Below are positions 8,542 through 16,322 of a stretch of 64,000 bases of DNA, in pieces; position 1 is the stretch's first letter, and each line of letters starts with the position of its first letter. Location: positions 1 to 64,000 of the forward strand of contig NZ_BSNS01000002.1 of NCBI RefSeq assembly GCF_030160115.1, written 5' to 3'. The DNA comes from Devosia nitrariae. GTDB taxonomy: Bacteria > Pseudomonadota > Alphaproteobacteria > Rhizobiales > Devosiaceae. The notes beneath the pieces are model-generated. The model worked only from the letters and a program-made list of their open reading frames with translations, was not told the origin of the DNA and made no database searches. The position numbers and the translations under genes were made by a program.

Positions 8542-9800
8542 CACCGCAGCCGCGCCAGTTTGGCATGGGCACGGGTGAAATGGCCCGCGGCGATGGCGGC
8601 GATGATGGAGATCTCACCGCAAAGGCAGAGCGCCCCGACCACTTCGGCGAGCGCTGCAGCCTTGCCCGCGCCCTTGAGCCCCATCAGCCCCAGCGCCGCC
8701 GACTGGCTCGGCAAGCCGGTGCCGCCGCCGACCGATCCCACCACGATGTTGGGCATGGTGACCGAGAAGAATATCGACCCGTCGCGCCGCTCCGCCCGGG
8801 TGAAGCCGACCGCCGACTCTGCGACGCACGCCGCATCCTGGCCCGTGGCGATATAGAGTGCCGCCAGGCCATTGGCATAATGGGCCTGCGTCCCCAGCTG
8901 ACCGCTGAGGGTGGAACCGAGCGCTGCCACCCGCCCATAGGCCAGCATCGCCTCGGGCTCGACATGCAGGCATTTGCGGATCAGGCCGTCCGGCAGCTCG
9001 ATGCTTGCGGTCACCTTGCGGCCCCGGCCCATGTGCAGGCCAAGATAGGATGCCTTCTTGTCGCCCGAGAAATTGCCTTCAATGAACCAGTGGCGCGGCT
9101 TGACCGGTCCGTGTTCGATGATATGGGCGCACAACGCCTGCGTCGCGACGGTCACCATGTTCTGGCCTGCCGCATCGCCCGTGCTGTAGCGGCAGATGAG
9201 GAACACCGTGTCGCTATCCATGAATGGTTCGATGGTAACGAGCTTGCCATGCCGCGTCGTCGCCTCGGCCACGGTTCTCAGCGTTTCGGCATTGCCGGCG
9301 ACCCAGTCGATGAAACGACCCGCCTGCACCATATCGGCAAAGACGAAGGCGGGCGTGCGCAGCACCCCCTCCCCGATCATCGCCGAGGTAACGCCGCCGG
9401 CCTGAGCGGTCACTTCCATGCCGCGTCCGTAGGATGCCACCAGGGCCGCCTCGGTGGTGGCGAGCGGGACGTAATAATCCCCGACGGCGTTGAGGCCATT
9501 GATGCGCAGCGGCCCGACGACGCCCACCGGAAGTTTCACCGTACCGATGAAGTTCTCGATGTTGCGCCCATAGGTTTCGGCCAGCGCCAGACTTTCAGTG
9601 TCGGCGATGGCATCTTCATCCTCGGCGCGCGCCGAGCTCTGGGCCCGCAACTGCGTCCACAGGGCCCGGGCCGTTTCGGCGCTCGCCTTCTGGCGCGGCC
9701 GGATGCGCGCCGGCAATTGGCGTTCGGCCGACGCCGCCAGCTGTGCGGAAAAATCGGTGTGTTCGGAACGGCTGCGCAACCGCTCCAGCATGCGCAGCAC
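8541..9800 (-). CDS. Class I-type HMG-CoA reductase-like enzyme (first gene of the lipid operon)
   Basis: A 419-residue protein carrying the HMG-CoA reductase hallmarks: ENFIGTVKLPVGVVGPL at 82-98, catalytic Glu in TTEAALVAS (E117), nucleotide-motif DAAGQN at 209-214, catalytic Lys in GDKKA (K248), catalytic Asp in IATGQD (D322), GSVGGGTGLPSQSA at 355-368, and catalytic His in AAGHF (H407). The motif spellings follow the eukaryotic/archaeal class I enzymes rather than the class II (mevalonate-degrading) type. Known chemistry is a four-electron reduction of a thioester to an alcohol. No other mevalonate-pathway gene is in the window. The start is uncertain: GTG at 9800 or ATG at 9791, both poorly placed relative to the only good ribosome binding site. 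Confidence 0.88.
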   Translation of the reverse strand: MLRMLERLRSRSEHTDFSAQLAASAERQLPARIRPRQKASAETARALWTQLRAQSSARAEDEDAIADTESLALAETYGRNIENFIGTVKLPVGVVGPLRINGLNAVGDYYVPLATTEAALVASYGRGMEVTAQAGGVTSAMIGEGVLRTPAFVFADMVQAGRFIDWVAGNAETLRTVAEATTRHGKLVTIEPFMDSDTVFLICRYSTGDAAGQNMVTVATQALCAHIIEHGPVKPRHWFIEGNFSGDKKASYLGLHMGRGRKVTASIELPDGLIRKCLHVEPEAMLAYGRVAALGSTLSGQLGTQAHYANGLAALYIATGQDAACVAESAVGFTRAERRDGSIFFSVTMPNIVVGSVGGGTGLPSQSAALGLMGLKGAGKAAALAEVVGALCLCGEISIIAAIAAGHFTRAHAKLARLR

Positions 9801-9925
9801 AGTCCCCGGGATGAGATTGGCCAGCTATTCCTCCCCGCGTACGCGACGCATTCCCGTCTTGCTCAATCATGTGTCGGAAACTCAGCGATCGCGCACAGTA
9901 ACCACTGGAATGATTTAGAAAATAC

Positions 9926-10798
9926 TCACCCGCCTGCGTTTGCGGGATGCATGTCTTCGGCGTTGACGCCTGCCCAATGCGTGGCGAGGGCAGCACTGAA
10001 TTCTTCGGGCATGTCGAAATTGGAGCAATGGCCGCCGAACGGCAGGTCGACGCGCCGGAAATTCGCCCTGCCGGCAAACTTGCCGATGTCGGCCTTGAGG
10101 CCGAGGTTGACCGCATGGTCGCGCCCGCCCCACAGCACCAGCAGCGGCCGGTTGAAAGCCAGGGCATTGGCAACGAAATCATAGTTGCGCACATTGGCGG
10201 CAATGGCGGCGCCGGCCTCGACGTTGAATTGCGCGATGGCCGCCGCTATGGCCCGACGGCCCGCAGGGTTGCCGGTCGTAGTCAGCGCAGTGATCCATCC
10301 GGTTACGCCTGCGCCCGGCAGGAAGGTGAGACGCAGCACCTGCGACACCCGGGCCGGCAGGTTCATGGAAAAGCAGGTTCCAAACAGCGTCAGGGTTCGG
10401 ATGCGGTCACGATGGGCCGTCCCCAGCAGGTACAGCGCCAGGATGCCCCCCAACGAATTGCCCACCCAGTGGACCTCCCGCGCACCGGCATGATCCAGCA
10501 CTTCGATCATGTCGGCCGCCATGACCGCCGGAGCGAAATCGGCTTTCTGGATCGATCCCTGCGGCACGCCCGAAGCGCCGTGACCGCGCAGGTCCGGCAC
10601 CAGCACCCGGTACCCCTGGCGGGCAAAACGCAATGCCTCTGCTTCGAACTGCGCCCCGGAAGAGGCCAGCCCATGAACCAGAAACACATCGGCGCGCGCC
10701 GCGCTGGAAGGCAGATATTCCCGGTAGACCAGCGGCACGCTTCCGGCGCCGGTCACCTGATGAAGATGGATGGCGACAGCACCCTCGGCGTCGAGCAT
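9926..10798 (-). CDS. Alpha/beta hydrolase
   Basis: A 290-residue alpha/beta-hydrolase-fold protein without a signal peptide. The oxyanion motif HGLASSG is near residue 42, the nucleophile elbow GNSLGG is near 112, the acid is in GGRDH, and the catalytic His is in GGHCSNFD near the C-terminus, so the triad is complete. The start ATG at 10798 is chosen because GGGAG lies 5 nt upstream; a GTG two codons earlier overlaps that site. It ends 125 bp before the reductase-like gene on the same strand, so it may be transcribed with the lipid operon or only sit upstream. The substrate is unknown. Confidence 0.85.
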   Translation of the reverse strand: MLDAEGAVAIHLHQVTGAGSVPLVYREYLPSSAARADVFLVHGLASSGAQFEAEALRFARQGYRVLVPDLRGHGASGVPQGSIQKADFAPAVMAADMIEVLDHAGAREVHWVGNSLGGILALYLLGTAHRDRIRTLTLFGTCFSMNLPARVSQVLRLTFLPGAGVTGWITALTTTGNPAGRRAIAAAIAQFNVEAGAAIAANVRNYDFVANALAFNRPLLVLWGGRDHAVNLGLKADIGKFAGRANFRRVDLPFGGHCSNFDMPEEFSAALATHWAGVNAEDMHPANAGG

Positions 10799-10906
10799 GA
10801 CCACTCCCAGTTCGATCCCTACCCCTCTTACCGATAGTTACGAGAGGCCGGACGGACAAGGGGAGCCGATCAGAAACCCGTCCACTTGCATGGCAGAGCA
10901 TCATCA

Positions 10907-10924
10907 GTTAAGTTTATGCTTAAC
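10907..10924. promoter_or_regulatory. Palindrome between divergent hydrolase and DHFR-like genes
   Basis: The inverted repeat GTTAAG-TTTATG-CTTAAC sits in an AT-rich stretch of the 172-bp divergent intergenic region, 46 bp before the start of the DHFR-like gene. It resembles a dimeric repressor operator (ArsR/MarR-like in size), but no such regulator is next to it, so the assignment is tentative. Confidence 0.35.
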
Positions 10925-10970
10925 CGACCGGCGGGAGGACGGTCGGACCCTCAGACAGGGACAATCCAAA

Positions 10971-11537
10971 GTGAGAAAACTGATTTACTCGGCCTGGATC
11001 ACTCTCGATGGCTATGTCGATGGGCCGGAGGGCGAGATGGACTGGATCCGGGGCGACGACCACATGAGCCAATACGAGATCGGCCTCGTCAGCGATGCCA
11101 ATACGTTGATGCTCGGGCGGCAGACCTATCTCGATTTCGCCGGATACTGGCCGGCGACGGCAAGGAACCCCGATGCGCCGGCGTGGGAGCAAGCCTACGG
11201 CCAGAAGGTCGATGAGCTGCACAAGGTCGTGGTGTCGCGGACGCTCAAGGACACCATCTGGAAGGACGCGTCGATCCTTGCGGAGCTCTCTACCCATGCG
11301 GTTGCAGATCTCAAGGCAGGTACGGGCAAGAACATCGTGATGTACGGTAGCGTCGGGGTGCTCCAGCAATTGGCGAAGATGGGACTGGTCGACGAGTACC
11401 ACCTTCTTGTCCATCCGGTGCTCGTCGGAGGCGGGCGGCGGCTGTTCGAGCGCATCGATGAGCGGGTGGACCTCGAGCGCGTGGAGGTCACCCCCTTCCC
11501 AAGCGGCGCCACACTCATGGTCTACCGGCCAAATTGA
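10971..11537 (+). CDS. Dihydrofolate reductase family protein (RibD C-terminal domain)
   Basis: A 188-residue protein of the RibD-C/DHFR-like family. It opens with RKLIYSAWITLDGYVDGP, has the nucleotide-binding LMLGRQTYLDFAGYW segment near residue 45, NIVMYGSVGVLQQL near 120 and LLVHPVLVGGGRRLF near 145, all typical of the family. These are NAD(P)H-dependent reductases, usually of unassigned substrate. The start is the GTG at 10971, because the translation upstream lacks family similarity and an AGGGA lies about 10 nt before it. Its 3' end overlaps the convergent SnoaL-like gene by 23 bp. Confidence 0.82.
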   Translation: MRKLIYSAWITLDGYVDGPEGEMDWIRGDDHMSQYEIGLVSDANTLMLGRQTYLDFAGYWPATARNPDAPAWEQAYGQKVDELHKVVVSRTLKDTIWKDASILAELSTHAVADLKAGTGKNIVMYGSVGVLQQLAKMGLVDEYHLLVHPVLVGGGRRLFERIDERVDLERVEVTPFPSGATLMVYRPN

Positions 11538-11907
11538 TAGGGCGAAACTGCTCGCGCTCGGTCTTATACTCGCGCAGTTCAGTCACCAGACGATCGCGAA
11601 CGAGATAAAGACTTGCTCCGAGAAACCCGCCGGTCTTTCCCTCGTATACGCATTCAAAGTCCCATTCGCAGAATACCGCCGAGCGTTTTTCGTCGACATA
11701 GCAACGCCCCAGCTCCCACCGTGTCACGCGTCCGAATGCGGGCGATCCGTGCCATCCCCGGAACCAGGCAGAGCATTCTGCATGCCCTCGATAAGTCGGG
11801 CCATAGCTCTCAACGATCAGGACATCGGGTGAAAGGAGACTGAGGAAGCGCGTCTCGTCCTGGTCCAGCCAGGATTGCATATAGGAGGCGACAATTTCGG
11901 TATGCAT
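11515..11907 (-). CDS. SnoaL/NTF2-like fold protein
   Basis: A 130-residue protein opening with an amphipathic helix and carrying a WLDQDETRFLSLLSPDVLI segment, followed by aromatic-rich strands (TRWELGRCYVDEKRSAVFCEW). This is the layout of NTF2/SnoaL-like cone-shaped domains, a fold found in small isomerases and binding proteins. There is no signal peptide. ATG at 11907 is preferred because the family fold begins just after it. It overlaps the convergent DHFR-like gene by 23 bp. No function can be assigned. Confidence 0.65.
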   Translation of the reverse strand: MHTEIVASYMQSWLDQDETRFLSLLSPDVLIVESYGPTYRGHAECSAWFRGWHGSPAFGRVTRWELGRCYVDEKRSAVFCEWDFECVYEGKTGGFLGASLYLVRDRLVTELREYKTEREQFRPINLAGRP

Positions 11908-12013
11908 GGCGTGCCCACGGTTTTGCGGGGTTGAGCTAAGATCCGAGATACTGCCAAAGCCGTAAGGTGTGAAGCAACGCCCGGCGCATGGCACCGGGCG
12001 TTGCCGAAAGCGA

Positions 12014-12454
12014 TCATTCGCCGCCGAACTCGGCCTTGAAGGTCTCGAGGTCGATCTGCAGGCCGTTGATCACGGCGCTCCAGTGGCGGACATAGCCGGC
12101 CAGCGCCACGGCTTCGGCGACCTCCGCATCGGAGGCTCCGCGATCCTTGGCCATCTTGGTCTCGAGCCAGATGCAGTAGCGGCACGGGATCTGCGCGGCC
12201 ACAGCCAGGTTGATCAGCGAGCGCGTCTTGGGTTCGAGCGCGGCGTCCTCGCCGACGTCGAGCCCCTTGGTCATGGCCCAGGCGCCTGCGACCGCCGATG
12301 GGGGATAGGCCTTGAAGTGGCGCGGCACGATGCCGATCGCCGCCTCGATTTCCTGGTAGGTCTCTTCGGCCGTCGGCAACTCCTGCGCGACGGTGAAGGG
12401 CGCGGCGAACGCGGTCATAACGGTGATCGCCACGATTGCGATAGTCTTCTTCAT
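12014..12454 (-). CDS. Exported AhpD-like (carboxymuconolactone decarboxylase fold) protein
   Basis: A 146-residue protein with a clear Sec signal peptide (MKKTIAIVAITVMTAFA, cleavage probably after AAPFTVA around residue 23). The mature part is an AhpD/CMD domain with the redox CxxC motif PCRYC near residue 90 and the following helix (AVALAGYVRHW). AhpD proteins are alkylhydroperoxidase partners in the cytosol; the signal peptide puts this one in the periplasm, which is less usual. It stands 106 bp behind the SnoaL-like gene start and may be monocistronic. Confidence 0.8.
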   Translation of the reverse strand: MKKTIAIVAITVMTAFAAPFTVAQELPTAEETYQEIEAAIGIVPRHFKAYPPSAVAGAWAMTKGLDVGEDAALEPKTRSLINLAVAAQIPCRYCIWLETKMAKDRGASDAEVAEAVALAGYVRHWSAVINGLQIDLETFKAEFGGE

Positions 12455-12537
12455 GAGTCTTTCCTGTTTCAGTCTTGCGTTCGAAGGGGCAAAGCTTCTC
12501 CGTCCCCGCGCGCCCCTTCACGCGGCGGAGCCGGTAA

Positions 12538-12605
12538 ATCGCCCGGTGAATCAGTAGAGCTTCCGTTCTGACTCGGTCAGAACGGCAAAAGCTCCAGCGG
12601 GCGAT
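12538..12605. repeat. Nested palindromic intergenic repeat
   Basis: Three nested complementary arms: ATCGCCC/GGGCGAT on the outside, GAGCTT/AAGCTC next, and a perfect 10-bp core (CCGTTCTGAC / GTCAGAACGG) with a 3-nt loop. The design resembles the palindrome at 21028-21065 (GAGCTC arms around a CCCGTTCCGATT-type core). It looks like an alphaproteobacterial REP-type element rather than a gene-specific operator. Confidence 0.55.
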
Positions 12606-12674
12606 GTCTCGTTGTGGATGGAAAGCTTGTCGTCAGCCGCCCAGGCCTACGGGAGGTGCAGCGCCGTTGCTGCC

Positions 12675-12717
12675 GGCGGGGGCGCGGACCGCGACGCGGT
12701 CCTGTTGCGTCCCCGCC
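12675..12717. repeat. GC-rich two-arm hairpin downstream of the methyltransferase gene
   Basis: Outer arms GGCGGGG/CCCCGCC and inner arms GGACCG/CGGTCC flank a 5-nt loop. It begins 14 nt past the stop of the minus-strand methyltransferase gene. It could act as a transcript-end stabiliser, but no U-tract follows, so it is not called as an intrinsic terminator. Confidence 0.4.
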
Positions 12718-12730
12718 GTGATCTTCTGTC

Positions 12731-13828
12731 TCAAAGGCGCGCCTCGAGGATCAGGTTGAACGGCGTTTCGAACGCGCGGCGGAAGCGGGTGAAGCCTGCC
12801 TTGCGGAAAACCTCCGCCAGCCGCGCCTCGCCGGCCTGGGCGCCGAGCACCAGGTGACCGCCGTCGGCGATCGAATGGGCAACGCAGATGGTCGTCGATG
12901 CGGCATAGTAGAGCCGCGCCACGGCCGAGACGTTGTCTTCGACCCGGTCGTTGGCGAAGGGCTCGACCAGCATCACCGCGCCGTCGGGCGCCAGCGCCTG
13001 GGCGGCATGCTCGGCCGCCGCGACCGGATCTCCCATGTCGTGCAGCGCATCGAAGAAGCAGATGAGGTCGTACCCCGTGCCGGGATAGGTGTCGGCCCGC
13101 GCTTCCGAAAAACTCGCCCGATCCGCGACGCCCGCTTCACCCGCGACTTTGCGCGCCTCGACCAACGACGCCTGGTGATTGTCGAAGCCGCGGAACTGCG
13201 AGGCCGGAAAGGCGTCGGCCATCAAAACCGTCGAGTGGCCGTGGCCGCAGCCGATATCGGCAACGAGGCCCCCGGCGTTGAGCTTGTCGACGACGCCGTC
13301 GAGTGCCGGCAGCCATTGCGAGACGAGACTCGCCTTGTAAGCATTGCGGTAGAACGAGGCCACCCCACAGGAGAGCCGTCCGTCATGGTCGCCCCAAGCG
13401 ATGCCCTTGCCGGTGCGGAAGGCCTCGACGGCCTTGTCCTCGTCGGCCCACATCGAGGCGGGAACCGCCCATGCCGTGGGAAAGAATGCGGGGCTGTCCT
13501 CATCGGCCAGCACCATCGCCTGCTCGCGGGTCAGCTCATAGGTGTTGCTGTCCGGATGGAAAGCGACGTATCCGCCCGCCACCTGCGAGTTGAGCCATTC
13601 GCGCACATAGCGCTCGGCGCAGCGGGCGCGGTCGGCGACCTGAAGGGCGGTCAGCGGTCCGGCACCGGCCATGGCCTTGTATAGCCCGAGCCGGTTGCCC
13701 AGGCTGATCATGATGCCGCCATAGCCGGCCGAAAGATCGCCGAAGGCACGAGCGACCAGCGCATCGAGCTTGGCCGCATCGAAGGCGGCGTGGTCGTGGG
13801 TGTGTCCATCGTGGTGGATGTGGTTCAT
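12731..13828 (-). CDS. Class I SAM-dependent methyltransferase with winged-helix N-terminus
   Basis: A 365-residue protein. A histidine-rich head (MNHIHHDGHTHDH) precedes a winged-helix-like domain (about 25-100; LTALQVADRARCAERYVREWL) typical of this methyltransferase group. The Rossmann SAM site follows: VADIGCGHGHSTVLMADAFP near 188-207, FRGFDNH, and DLICFFDALHDM near 253-264. The His-rich tail could bind a metal, although that is not a family requirement. It is divergent from the GlxA-type AraC regulator at 14294, separated by 465 bp, so that regulator may control it. The methyl acceptor is unknown. Confidence 0.82.
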   Translation of the reverse strand: MNHIHHDGHTHDHAAFDAAKLDALVARAFGDLSAGYGGIMISLGNRLGLYKAMAGAGPLTALQVADRARCAERYVREWLNSQVAGGYVAFHPDSNTYELTREQAMVLADEDSPAFFPTAWAVPASMWADEDKAVEAFRTGKGIAWGDHDGRLSCGVASFYRNAYKASLVSQWLPALDGVVDKLNAGGLVADIGCGHGHSTVLMADAFPASQFRGFDNHQASLVEARKVAGEAGVADRASFSEARADTYPGTGYDLICFFDALHDMGDPVAAAEHAAQALAPDGAVMLVEPFANDRVEDNVSAVARLYYAASTTICVAHSIADGGHLVLGAQAGEARLAEVFRKAGFTRFRRAFETPFNLILEARL

Positions 13829-14293
13829 GGTTGCTCCTATCGAGACCGCTCAGAAGAGCTGAGCCTCGCCTTGCGTGTTGAGGGTTGTGGCAGTTGGTCG
13901 GGCCTGGATCGGGCGCCGCAGGCGCCCTGTTGCCGGCCGATCGGCTGCGGGGGCGTAAGGATGCGCCTTGAGCCGCGGTTCGAGTCTCGTCATAGTCATC
14001 CGTCCATTCCATTCGTAGTCGTGCCGTCGGCACATGGAGGCGTGGGAATAGACGGGGCGCAGTCCGCGCGAGAGAGGCACAATGGCCGGAACCGTGCGAG
14101 ATGAGCCAACTGGAGCTTTTCGGCAAAAAGCGGATGCCACTTTTGCGGTTAGAAGACGCGACCACTCAGCAACTGGAATGGGATCCGAGAAGGTAGGACC
14201 GGTTTCGCGAAGCATCCCGCGACAACAAAGGTGAGAAGCGTGCGATTTGATTCAATCAGAATCGCATCGCGTTCTAGGGAGGACGGATAGCCC
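13829..14293. other. 465-bp divergent intergenic region
   Basis: This region lies between the methyltransferase and the GlxA-type regulator. It holds a repeat-like stretch (14110-14140, with TTTTCGGCAAAAAGCGG similar to the 20971 repeat), an imperfect hairpin near 14239-14263 (GCGATTTGATT with AATCAGAATCGC) just before the regulator, and a possible short ORF at 13850-13999. No RNA gene is recognisable. Confidence 0.5.
13850..13999 (-). CDS. Possible 49-residue small ORF before the methyltransferase gene
   Basis: An ATG at 13999 preceded by GGACGG opens a 49-codon frame ending 21 nt before the methyltransferase start. The translation is basic and proline/alanine-rich, with no membrane segment and no recognisable motif. 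It could be a leader ORF, a small protein or chance; GC-rich intergenic DNA often contains frames of this size. Listed only because of its position and spacing. Confidence 0.2.
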   Translation of the reverse strand: MTMTRLEPRLKAHPYAPAADRPATGRLRRPIQARPTATTLNTQGEAQLF

Positions 14294-15328
14294 GTGCCAA
14301 AGCGCGTCAGCATCGTGGTCTTTCGCGAATGCGACCCTTCGATCGTCTACGGCGTCTTCGATACGCTTTGGGCGGCGGGGACGTTTTATAAGAACCCGCC
14401 AGGCGAGCCGCCGGCGGAGCCGCTGTTCGAACCGCGTATCGTTGCGGCCGAGCCCGGGCCGCTCGAGCTCATTACCGGCGTCAGCATCGTTCCGCAGGAT
14501 TCGATCGACGATATCGGGCATACAGACATCGTCTTCGTGCCCAATGTGATCGTCCTGACGTCGGAGGAACTGCACGCCCTCGATCGCCGTCTCATCGACT
14601 GGATCGCCAGGATGCACCGCCAGGGCGCCCTGATCTGCTCGGCCTGCGGCGGTTCTTTGGTGCTGGCCGCCGCTGGGCTCCTTTCCGGGCGTGAGACCAC
14701 GACGCATTGGAGCCACGTCCCGGTCTTTCGACGCGAGTTCCCCGATGTGCGCCTGCACGAGGACCGCATCCTGGTGCAGACCGGCGACGGCCACCGGATT
14801 ATCGCCTGCGGCGGTGCCTCCTCCTGGCAGGACCTCGCTCTCCTGCTCGTTGCCCGCTATGGCAGCGGCGAGGAAGCCATCCGCATGTCTCGGTTCTTCC
14901 TCTACCAGTGGCACCGCGACGGGCAGCTGCCCTATGCCTCCATGGCCGTCAACGTCGTCCATGGCGATGCCGTCATCCTCAAGTGCCAGAGCTGGCTTGG
15001 CGACAATTATGCGCACGCCGATGTCATCGCCGAGGTGGCGCGCGTGTCGGGCCTGCCCAAGCGCACCTTCGACCGCCGGTTCCGGGCAGCAACCGGCTAT
15101 TCGCCGCTCGCCTATGTGCAGGCGCTGCGCATCGAGGAGGCCAAGCAAATGCTCGAGACCGACGCCGCCCCGGTCGATGCGATCGGCCGCGAGGTCGGCT
15201 ACGAGGACGCCGCCTCGTTCCGGCGCCTGTTCCGACGCCTGACGGGCCTCGCCCCCGGCGACTACCGCCGCCGCTTCCGCATCCCCGAGTTCGTGCGCGT
15301 AGCCGCGGCCGCTCCGCCGGCGCTGTGA
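14294..15328 (+). CDS. GlxA-type AraC transcriptional regulator (DJ-1/PfpI sensor domain)
   Basis: A 344-residue regulator with two domains. Residues 1-190 are a DJ-1/PfpI class I glutamine-amidotransferase-like fold, with the nucleophile-elbow region ICSACGGSLVLAAAGLL near 115-131 and TTHWSH after it. Residues about 230-335 are an AraC double helix-turn-helix (DVIAEVARVSGLPKRTFDRR, then VDAIGREVGYEDAASFRRLF). The start is GTG at 14294, with AGGGAGGA 10-15 nt upstream. The effector is unknown; members of this group respond to small nitrogenous metabolites. The divergent methyltransferase is the obvious candidate target. Confidence 0.88.
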   Translation: MPKRVSIVVFRECDPSIVYGVFDTLWAAGTFYKNPPGEPPAEPLFEPRIVAAEPGPLELITGVSIVPQDSIDDIGHTDIVFVPNVIVLTSEELHALDRRLIDWIARMHRQGALICSACGGSLVLAAAGLLSGRETTTHWSHVPVFRREFPDVRLHEDRILVQTGDGHRIIACGGASSWQDLALLLVARYGSGEEAIRMSRFFLYQWHRDGQLPYASMAVNVVHGDAVILKCQSWLGDNYAHADVIAEVARVSGLPKRTFDRRFRAATGYSPLAYVQALRIEEAKQMLETDAAPVDAIGREVGYEDAASFRRLFRRLTGLAPGDYRRRFRIPEFVRVAAAAPPAL

Positions 15329-15363
15329 GCGCATCTGCAGGCGGGTGCCTGGGCCCATGCCGA

Positions 15364-15409
15364 GCAAGATTTCTTGCATGATTGAAGTATGTTGCAAATT
15401 AACTTGCAT
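15364..15409. promoter_or_regulatory. Candidate RpiR operator cluster upstream of its own gene
   Basis: A perfect 14-bp palindrome (GCAAGA-TT-TCTTGC, 15364-15377) is followed by TTGCA repeats at 15374, 15392 and 15404. They end 29 bp before the regulator start, where an autoregulatory operator is expected. TGCA-containing motifs recur upstream of the transport genes at 16323-16370, supporting a shared site. Confidence 0.45.
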
Positions 15410-15438
15410 TGAGGTAGTTCTGCCGCCGGAGGGCAGAC

Positions 15439-16278
15439 ATGACATCCGTAGTCGACCGATTTCGCGAAGTCGCCGAGCAACTGACGCCGGCAGAGCATCA
15501 GCTCATCAAGCAGATACTCGCCAGCCCGCGCGACGTGGCGCTGGGGACGGCCAGCGACCTGGCCCAAAGCATTGGCGTGCATGAAGCCACGGCGTCACGG
15601 CTCGCCAAGAAACTCGGCTATCCCAACTACGCCGGCTTTCGTGCCGCCATCCAGGAAGACTTCATCGTGCGCACGGACCCGGCGGCGCGCGTGCGCAATA
15701 CCCTGCGGCAGGGGACGGAAGCGGGGCCGCTCTCCGATCTCATCCAGCAGGAGGTCGAGGCGCTGGCTCGGCTCGACCAATATGTTGACGACCAGTCCCT
15801 GCTGACGGCCGCCCAGACGCTGGTGGCCGCGCGGCGCGTCTTCATCTTCGCGCGCGGCAATGCGCAGGCGCTCGCCGTGCTGATGGAGCGCCGCCTGCGC
15901 CGCATGGGACGGGCGGTCACGCAGCTCGGCGGCGACGGGCGAGATATTGCCGAACAGGGGCTGGGGCTGGGTAGCGGCGATGCCCTGCTCGGCTTCGCCT
16001 TCCGGCGCCAACCAACCCATTATGCGCCGCTGTTCGAGCATGCGCGCAAGGCCGGCGCGACAACGCTGGTGATCTCCGGCACCGTCGGACCTTCGTTGCG
16101 CCCGGCAGCCGACCATCTGCTGTTTGCGCCGCGCGCCGGCGGGCAGGATGCGTTTCAGACACTGACCGTTCCGATGGCCATATGCAACGCGCTCGTGCTG
16201 GCCATGGCCAAGATCGACCCACGCGTGTCGCTCGAAAATCTGGAGAAGCTCGGACAGCTGATCGAAGCCTTCGAGTAG
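15439..16278 (+). CDS. RpiR/MurR family transcriptional regulator
   Basis: A 279-residue regulator. Its N-terminal helix-turn-helix (residues about 1-77; LGTASDLAQSIGVHEATASR then LAKKLGYPNYAGFR) and C-terminal SIS phosphosugar-binding domain (about 120-250; RRVFIFARGNAQALAVLMERR, LVISGTVGPSLRPAADHLLF) are the RpiR arrangement. SIS domains usually sense sugar phosphates, so the importer transcribed behind it may deliver a phosphorylated or sugar-derived substrate. The start has no strong alternative; GGAGG lies at about 15428. Confidence 0.9.
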   Translation: MTSVVDRFREVAEQLTPAEHQLIKQILASPRDVALGTASDLAQSIGVHEATASRLAKKLGYPNYAGFRAAIQEDFIVRTDPAARVRNTLRQGTEAGPLSDLIQQEVEALARLDQYVDDQSLLTAAQTLVAARRVFIFARGNAQALAVLMERRLRRMGRAVTQLGGDGRDIAEQGLGLGSGDALLGFAFRRQPTHYAPLFEHARKAGATTLVISGTVGPSLRPAADHLLFAPRAGGQDAFQTLTVPMAICNALVLAMAKIDPRVSLENLEKLGQLIEAFE

Positions 16279-16322
16279 CCGGCTCTGCCTTTGCCGTGCC
16301 GCTTACAAGCACTCTCGAAGCC

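Noticed and set aside
485-9800. A complete mevalonate pathway
   Set aside because: Only the reductase-like gene is present; no HMG-CoA synthase, mevalonate kinases or decarboxylase in the window.
12675-12717. Intrinsic terminator for the methyltransferase gene
   Set aside because: The stem is strong, but there is no U-tract on the minus-strand transcript.
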